Shown piece by piece: positions 51,101 through 64,000 of a DNA stretch of 64,000 bases. Both the position numbers and the translations under genes were made by a program. The DNA comes from Wolfiporia cocos (Eukaryota; Basidiomycota; Agaricomycetes; Polyporales; Phaeolaceae). The stretch lies in the NCBI GenBank assembly GCA_029448655.1, contig JACCLO010000016.1, positions 186,001-250,000 on the forward strand, given 5' to 3'. The notes beneath the pieces were generated by a model. It had not been told where the DNA came from. It did not search any database and saw only the letters and a list, made by a program, of their open reading frames with translations. Every line of letters begins with the position of its first letter. Within the stretch, counting starts at the first letter, position 1.

Positions 51101-51387
51101 GTTCAAACGTAAAGCAGCCCGGGGTGTAGAGCCATTTGACGAATCTGAAAGAGAGGAGATGGAGCAATTGCTTGGAGAGCTCCGCGGACATCTAGGTAAA
51201 CCGATATTGTCATGCCATTTGCCTATGTTGACTGAGCCGCGCAGTTATATACCCAACTCGTTTCTTAGAAGGAGAAGACGCGGCTAATAATTTCTTGTTT
51301 AATGCTGACAGGCGAGTCTGACAGATTGTCTCGCCAACATTGTTTTGACATTCATCTAGGTTGATGCCTCTTCCGATATATGACTAG
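45136..51387 (+). CDS. PLD1: Phospholipase D1 (Spo14-type, PX-PH-HKD)
   Basis: Hydrolyses phosphatidylcholine to phosphatidic acid; in fungi it acts in membrane traffic and sporulation. Exons (26): 45136-46360, 46414-46529, 46582-46812, 46877-47428, 47482-47610, 47665-47746, 47801-47897, 47951-47989, 48041-48134, 48192-about 48263, about 48302-48383, 48432-48528, 48577-48642, 48695-48719, 48776-48950, 48999-49053, 49108-49267, 49319-49405, 49453-49527, 49579-49718, 49771-50045, 50097-50671, 50728-50832, 50883-51195, 51245-51311, 51360-51387. About 1,650 residues, near yeast Spo14 length. A disordered N-terminus precedes PX (about 355-450), then PH with a His/Asp-rich insert, catalytic HEKLCVID (about 856) and HGKVCIVD (about 1153), ending PLPIYD. 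The start has context CGCCATGG. The last intron is GC-AG; the intron-10 donor is irregular. Confidence 0.93.
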
Positions 51388-51640
51388 GTATTTGCTAGCC
51401 GTACGGACTGACATGGATGATCATTATACCTGGGACAATCGTCGTGCTCATCTCACCCTTTACATCAAACTGTACACACTTAATTCATCGTCGACTCAAC
51501 GCTGACTAATTCTGACCCTTCGTTGTTTGTGGGTTTCAACAATTCCTTTCCCACAAGTTGTACTTCGTAATTGTGAAAAAGAGTGCGCAATTCTCAAATC
51601 AGTTCAAGGATAGAAAATCCATCCAAAGCTATCATCGAGA
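51388..51640. other. PLD1 downstream region
   Basis: Probable 3' UTR and terminator of PLD1; no gene seen. Confidence 0.4.
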
Positions 51641-52150
51641 TCAGTATAATTCGCCGTAATAATCGACCCCGTCGTCGTTTTCTTTGTAGTATAAGTCATG
51701 CCACAAGTGTTTATCGATCCCCGACTGCTCAACGGTCTCATCATAATTCTCGCATTGAAACGGTTGTAATTTGTGGATCTTCGCGTTGTATCCGGATTGG
51801 AGTAGAAGGCAATCCACTAGCGCCTCTTCGAAGTTGTTGTACATTACGTATCGGTCGGGGAAGAACATTCTCGAGAACGAGCAGGCGAGGCCACGGTCAG
51901 AGTTCTATGGAGAGACTGGTCTAATACTACCAACAGAGGACGACCCGTCCGCGATCGTGTACTTCTCGAGTGCCTCTAGGAGGGCATACGGTGAAACACT
52001 TTCTGCATCAGAGAGCCGCAGCGTGGTTACCCTCCTCAATTGTCCGAGCATAGAGGTACACTTGTCTCTGTGTGAAAGTTTGCGACGTTCAGTATACGAA
52101 CAGAACTCCAGGGGAGCCCATGCACCATTAAATTACGCGCGGACTGCGAT
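51641..52150 (-). pseudogene. Possible F-box/LRR-type gene remnant
   Basis: Minus strand: one segment reads LRRVTTLRLSDAESVSPYALLEALEKY, typical of leucine-rich C-termini of basidiomycete F-box proteins. A second exon after an acceptor CCATAG encodes FFPDRYVMYNNFEEALVDCL and ends at 51641. No F-box or start is visible upstream, so this is a fragment or a gene with exons I cannot place. Confidence 0.35.
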
Positions 52151-52549
52151 GTTTCAGATGGCCGGAGGTTAATTTGAGCTCAAATTCCTGTCTGACAACC
52201 CGTAGAAAGAGACCTCGTCTGTGTCCGGGTAGATCCGGAAGTGACCAGGCGGTAGGGTGTGGCTGCGCCACGGACATAGCCGGGCGGAGATCGAAATAAC
52301 CGAAGACAACGAACCGCTCGGGTGCTCCCGAGCAGCACGTGCGCCGGCAGAACGTCTGGTCTGGTCGAGACTAACCAGGCGGCTTGCCGTCAACCTTCAA
52401 GATACGAATATATCCCCAAAAGAGAGAAGCAATTCTATATGTACGTGCAGGTATCAATTGATCCAATGAGATGAACAGGGGTGAGGGAGGTGGCTCGTGT
52501 GAATTTAAGTGTATCAGTAGTCCGGGGAACAGGGAGAGCGTCTTCCAAG
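52151..52549. other. No gene seen
   Basis: Open frames here are short and lack recognisable motifs. Confidence 0.4.
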
Positions 52550-53155
52550 TAGTGATGTGCAAAGCACGGCTCAAAGCCGTGAGCCGGGCCTGGCCGAGCC
52601 GACTTAAGCCGGGCCGAGCCGAGCCTTGGGGGGCGGCTCAGGGCCCGGCTTGGATCGTGAGCCGGCCGTAGCCGAGCCCTGAGCCGGCGGCTTTAGGCGC
52701 GCAGCTGTGGTGTTGTTAGAATTAGCGAAAATGGGCCCTTTGGTTTAAGATTTTGCATCAATTCACCTTATATGATCTCAACGACCATTACAATGACTTG
52801 TGATCTGCTAACACGGTGCGGAACGTTGTGACTACTGTTGCGATCGGGGTTGTGATCGAGATCTGGATTTTCGGTCAACATCATAAGCAGCTGTAAAAAC
52901 ACTTGTAGATCAGAATAACAACAAATAGTAGACATATAAGCATTCTGAATATGTTGTGCTGCCATTTGAGCTGCACAAGCCAATAATTTCGCGGTCCTAC
53001 ATGATTACCCATAAGCCCCAGCCTGAGCCTGAGCCGGGCCCAAGCCGGCCTGAGCCGTCAAGGAGGGCCCGGCTTGACATTCCGCTGAGCCCAAGCCCTT
53101 CAAAGCCGGGCCCAAGCCCCGGGCTTTGAGCCGAGCCGTGCTTTGCACATCACTA
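52550..53155. mobile_element. Small TIR element (MITE, hAT-like ends)
   Basis: The ends TAGTGATGTGCAAAGCACGG and its reverse complement (CCGTGCTTTGCACATCACTA) match over about 23 bp including GGCTC. Subterminal regions are crowded with GGCTCAAGCC/GGGCCC words; the centre is AT-rich and non-coding. The flanking 8-mers CTTCCAAG and ATTCTCAG match only partly, so a target duplication is not proven. Confidence 0.65.
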
Positions 53156-54225
53156 ATTCTCAGAGATTCAAGGCCGACGTTTCGCGGAGCAAGTGACATC
53201 GCACCATCGGGAAGAATAGCCTCGCAGCTCAAGACTGCTGAGACGATCTTTATGGCCATCTTATAACAGAAAAAGAGGTGGCAAAGGAGACTTATCACTA
53301 AGGTTCATCGGTCCACGGACCGGAGAATGAGCTTTTCTATATGGGCAAAAGCTAGCTCGTCTCGCAATCTCGCGAAGTAGTAGGGGTGTTTGTAGACACG
53401 GAAAGACACCACACATTCGGGAGTTCCTCTGCTCACAGGTGTGTGGAAGTGGCGCGTGGCGGCGCTGGTTTCGGGGCGTGACCTTCAGAGGAGGTAGATT
53501 TCATGCTTGTGTTGTTGAAAGTAACCCGAAGGTATCTGCGAGGGGCAGCATGATCACGGCGCAAGGGAGCGGAGTCAATTGTACGAGATGGGGGGACCAC
53601 GACGTCGTGTAGTGCGCCATTTCTGCGTGGCCCAGGACTACCTGCTCATGTATATAAGCAGTATGGTGGGCCCACAGTTGCCTCTCCGGTTTGAACCTAA
53701 ACCACTCAACTTAGTCCCTGTCCACTGAAGTCGCGTCTCGAAATTTTCTTCGACGCTTGTCCGGCCCGGCGTGTTCAACTTCAGCATTAATCCATGTTTT
53801 GAATCAAGGACACAACGGAGGTTGCTCAGCATTCGTAGCAGTGGTACATCATAAGTATAACTATGTGACTCTTGCATACGATGCAGGCATCCCAGCTCGA
53901 TCGCGAATTCAGACACGGAGAACCATTGCGAATAGTCGAAAGCCAAGCGACATGTACGGCAAGCGGAAACGCAATCTGGGTCGGGACATATGTACTTACT
54001 TAAGGTCGAGCACTTGCAATAGAAATTGAGTCGAGGAAGCGTTGAAGAGGCTGAACAACATAGATGTCTGTGGCGCTGTGAATTTGGAGAGCGTACGTAC
54101 GTACAGATGTGACAGTCATGTACACGTACACAGACGTGGCTATTTGATTGCGACGTCGCAATCAGGCAATTCAGATGGACGAATGCAGAAAGGAAGCCAC
54201 AGCGACTGTACAGCTAGTATCTTCA
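53156..54225. other. No gene seen
   Basis: About 1.1 kb with short open frames only; probable 3' flank of the F-box gene. Confidence 0.4.
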
Positions 54226-56118
54226 TCAGTGAATGGAGTCGTCAGAGTCCGGAACAAAAGACCCATCGTAATCCGAGTCATAGCAAGCGCTATATGAATC
54301 CACATCTCCCGATCTCTCATATCTATATTCCGGTTCCTCAGCATAGACGTAAGCATCCCAGTCTACTCCCGGCATAACCTCGTCAAGTTTAGCAATGTCG
54401 TCCTTATCGATGTTAATACAGCGCGTAATCCGCAGTGTATGTATCTCGACGCCGCATTCATACCTCATCATGATGCAATCTAACAACTTGTCTGTCACCT
54501 CGCCCACACCGCCTTTGTCGAATGTTGCATAATTGGCGATGCGCACCCCCTCCAAGGTGATGACACGGAGCCGTGGAAAGAGCGTCATAGAAATGGTATC
54601 CTGCACCGGGTGGCCGAGCATTGTGGATCTGCCTGACACCGAGGTGAAATGGCTGAGCGCATCAACGAGGTGTCTAACGCCACCGTCACCAACGATGTTC
54701 AAGACAGTGACATGCTCCAATCCCTCAAAGGCCGCGATCCACTCGTCGGCTGACATGAGTGACAGACCCGAAACTTGCAGTGTTTGGACCTGTTTCCAAG
54801 GAATCTCTCGACACATTGTAGAAAATATCCATGGGCCTAGGATATTTTGTTCATCGGTAAGCTCGAGGTCGAATCTGCAGCCTGGTGCATGAGGAGCTCT
54901 GAAACAATCAGAGGGTAATGCCTGCACTTGCAGAGAAGGAAAGTCCCATCCGCTCATCGAGCACTTCAATGTGCATACCTTGTCCCAGAACGACACCTTT
55001 TCTCTAAGACATCCGACAAGCCTTTCGGCAAATCCCCTACTCGCCAAGCGAACGCGGAGGTTGAGTGTTGACAGTGTCGGGAAGGAGAAATAATTGAATA
55101 TGTTCGCACAATCACGGGTCAAGATACCGGATATCCAGATTGAATGGAGGCGGGCCAAAGGAATAATGCTGGTAGGCCGCGGAAGCCCTGCTATGGAATC
55201 AAGCAGGGAAGGGATTGCGTTTTTCATATCGAGAGTTTCAAGCAGAGGCATGCCTTCTACCGCATGAAGAAAATCTCGTAAATGGTTGCCTTTCCCCGCA
55301 GGAGTAGCATTGCACGATATCGTTAAGTGTCTAAGCGAATAAGATGCGATATCGATCCACCTAAAGGGATGATGATTGAGCACAAGTCGCCTAAGCCGTT
55401 CCGGTTGCCCATTATGCATGAAAGGTGGTAGAGGTAGCCCCGACGATGTGGTAGTGACGGACTGATACGGGGTGCGACTATCTAGCTCGACTGATTTCAG
55501 CAGTGGCGCTGGTCCATCCAGTTTGTCGTAGAGCCTCCTGGAGGACGCCGGAGACGCAGCTTTCATGCGAATCGTACGGATACGCGACATCGGCATCCCC
55601 TTCAAGATAGACGCCATGGATTCGTCGAGACTGAGATGGTAGTCTTCACTGTACACGTACAGCCTCAAAGGCAAACACTTAGAGCGCGCAAGAAATTCTT
55701 GTACCAGCGCAGGTGCGGCAGGTAGGACAAGATCTGTCCATAGAGCTGAACACTGAAGAGCGGCGCCGCGCCAGTACGAGCATACATTGGTGAGACGAAT
55801 GCGCGCGCAGCGGCCGCGTGTGGACCCACTTTCCTGCTCATCCAGACAGGCGATGAAGATCTTAGCTAAAACCTCTGGAGGTAGGGCTGAGATTGGCGCC
55901 AGGGTATTCAGCTCACTCTTTAGGTCGAGTATAGTTTGGTTGAGCCGGGCAATCTCTGCCTCGATCCGAGCACGTCTGTGCAAGACAGCGGACGCATGTG
56001 TGTTTTGGATTGAGTCACCGTCGGCTGGAGTCATGTTTATGACACTGACATGCGGCACGACATCAGCATGCGCTTGCTCGGCAGCTGCGAAAACATACGA
56101 CACATGAGCTGTAGCCAT
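54226..56118 (-). CDS. F-box protein (basidiomycete expanded family)
   Basis: 630 residues in one exon. A short N-terminal segment is followed by a coiled coil (RIEAEIARLNQTILDLKSELNTL, about 49-72), then an F-box (ISALPPEVLAKIF ... RLTNVCSYWRGAAL ... LWTDL, about 75-130), then a long leucine-rich region without a strict repeat, and an acidic tail (YDSDYDGSFVPDSDD). F-box proteins link substrates to SCF ubiquitin ligases through Skp1. This coiled-coil plus F-box layout is typical of large mushroom families, and the substrate cannot be guessed. It is divergent from Prp8. Confidence 0.85.
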   Translation of the reverse strand: MATAHVSYVFAAAEQAHADVVPHVSVINMTPADGDSIQNTHASAVLHRRARIEAEIARLNQTILDLKSELNTLAPISALPPEVLAKIFIACLDEQESGSTRGRCARIRLTNVCSYWRGAALQCSALWTDLVLPAAPALVQEFLARSKCLPLRLYVYSEDYHLSLDESMASILKGMPMSRIRTIRMKAASPASSRRLYDKLDGPAPLLKSVELDSRTPYQSVTTTSSGLPLPPFMHNGQPERLRRLVLNHHPFRWIDIASYSLRHLTISCNATPAGKGNHLRDFLHAVEGMPLLETLDMKNAIPSLLDSIAGLPRPTSIIPLARLHSIWISGILTRDCANIFNYFSFPTLSTLNLRVRLASRGFAERLVGCLREKVSFWDKVCTLKCSMSGWDFPSLQVQALPSDCFRAPHAPGCRFDLELTDEQNILGPWIFSTMCREIPWKQVQTLQVSGLSLMSADEWIAAFEGLEHVTVLNIVGDGGVRHLVDALSHFTSVSGRSTMLGHPVQDTISMTLFPRLRVITLEGVRIANYATFDKGGVGEVTDKLLDCIMMRYECGVEIHTLRITRCINIDKDDIAKLDEVMPGVDWDAYVYAEEPEYRYERSGDVDSYSACYDSDYDGSFVPDSDDSIH

Positions 56119-56770
56119 TTGTTATGCGGGAGCGCTATCGAAGTCGCTGGCACCAGTTGAGCCTGGAGTCCAACTTGAATTGTCAGAGAGACTTGATAGT
56201 TAGCAAGACTCACCACGGAAGTCCCAGCAATCAGAGATTCGATTCCTCAAATTAGTCAGGGACAGCTGGTGCTGTAGCACGTACTAAAGGCGAGCAATGT
56301 TAATGAGCGTGGGGCAATATTAATCCAGCGCCGCGAGATCGGAATAAGCGCTGTGCACCTACAATCATAGCAGCCGCTATACTACGAAGCTCGTCGTCGC
56401 AGCGGTGGATGACGGGGCGTTTGAATGCACGCGGGACAGCACGCCCGATCATTCTGACTCTTGAGGCCGCTGGGCGGCTCCGACAAGTTCGCGGGAGTAT
56501 CTCGATATTGTCTTAGATAGAACAGCAAGTCTTAGATAGAACAGCAAACGCGTATATGTATTGGCTATGAGAGATATGTCCTACATCATGCAGTGGTATT
56601 AGGTGCTCTACCGGAATGAGCAGCAAGGAGTCATTTGCCATACAGAAGAATCTCCGACTAAACAAACACACTCCGATATCCTGCCGGAGTCTCAATTAGT
56701 GGGCGCTTACACGCTCAGCGCATCGCGTTGGTAAGCGCACATTACAAGCTCTCCTTTACCAACGACCACG
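56119..56770. promoter_or_regulatory. Intergenic region between F-box gene and Prp8
   Basis: About 650 bp upstream of both genes. A direct repeat GTCTTAGATAGAACAGCAA occurs twice near 56511-56546. No clear TATA box. Confidence 0.35.

Positions 56771-64000
<7,230 letters not shown>

Overview
The window is nuclear DNA from a filamentous basidiomycete, most likely an agaricomycete. The evidence is two conserved eukaryotic genes cut by many 47-60 nt introns (phospholipase D1 and the splicing factor Prp8), an F-box gene of the kind expanded in mushrooms, and chromodomain-bearing Ty3/gypsy retrotransposons.

Positions 1-32434 are a nest of LTR retrotransposons. A minus-strand element D (3' LTR 1874-2581, 5' end lost at 14323) is interrupted by a full-length minus-strand element A (3179-12454, 602-bp LTRs, target duplication CTCTG). 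D abuts a plus-strand element C of its own family (14324-32434, 705-bp LTRs). C is interrupted inside pol by a full-length minus-strand element B (17982-27638, 619-bp LTRs, target duplication GGAAT). A and B are sister families with the layout LTR - ORF1 - gag - pol(PR-RT-RNaseH-IN-chromodomain-dUTPase) - LTR. C is gag - PR-dUTPase-RT-RNaseH-IN-chromodomain - ORF3 (zinc knuckles). All three have an 11-12 nt self-complementary primer-binding site whose partner lies 34-35 nt downstream of the LTR TATA box, as in Tf1-type self-priming. All three also have a GG(A/G)TTTT heptamer placed correctly for a -1 shift from gag into pol. Several reading frames are broken by TGA only, as expected from C-to-T change at CpG. 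Left of D, at about 668-1694, lies an older CpG-stripped LTR of the C family, itself split by a solo LTR with perfect CAGTC duplications.

Positions 32435-43030 are gene-poor. They hold GGTCGCGG-type satellites, an exact 44-bp-period minisatellite, LTR fragments, 30-bp repeats, a pair of inverted tRNA-derived SINE-like repeats, and an 807-bp element with 142-bp terminal inverted repeats. One small three-exon gene candidate lies at 32711-33334.

Positions 43042-64000 are ordinary gene space: a PHD-finger gene (minus), PLD1 (plus, 26 exons, last intron GC-AG), a weak F-box/LRR remnant, a small TIR element, an F-box gene (minus) and Prp8 (plus, running off the right edge before its JAB1/MPN domain). 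The PHD gene and PLD1 are divergent across a 289-bp promoter, as are the F-box gene and Prp8 across about 650 bp. No intein is seen in the Prp8 portion present.
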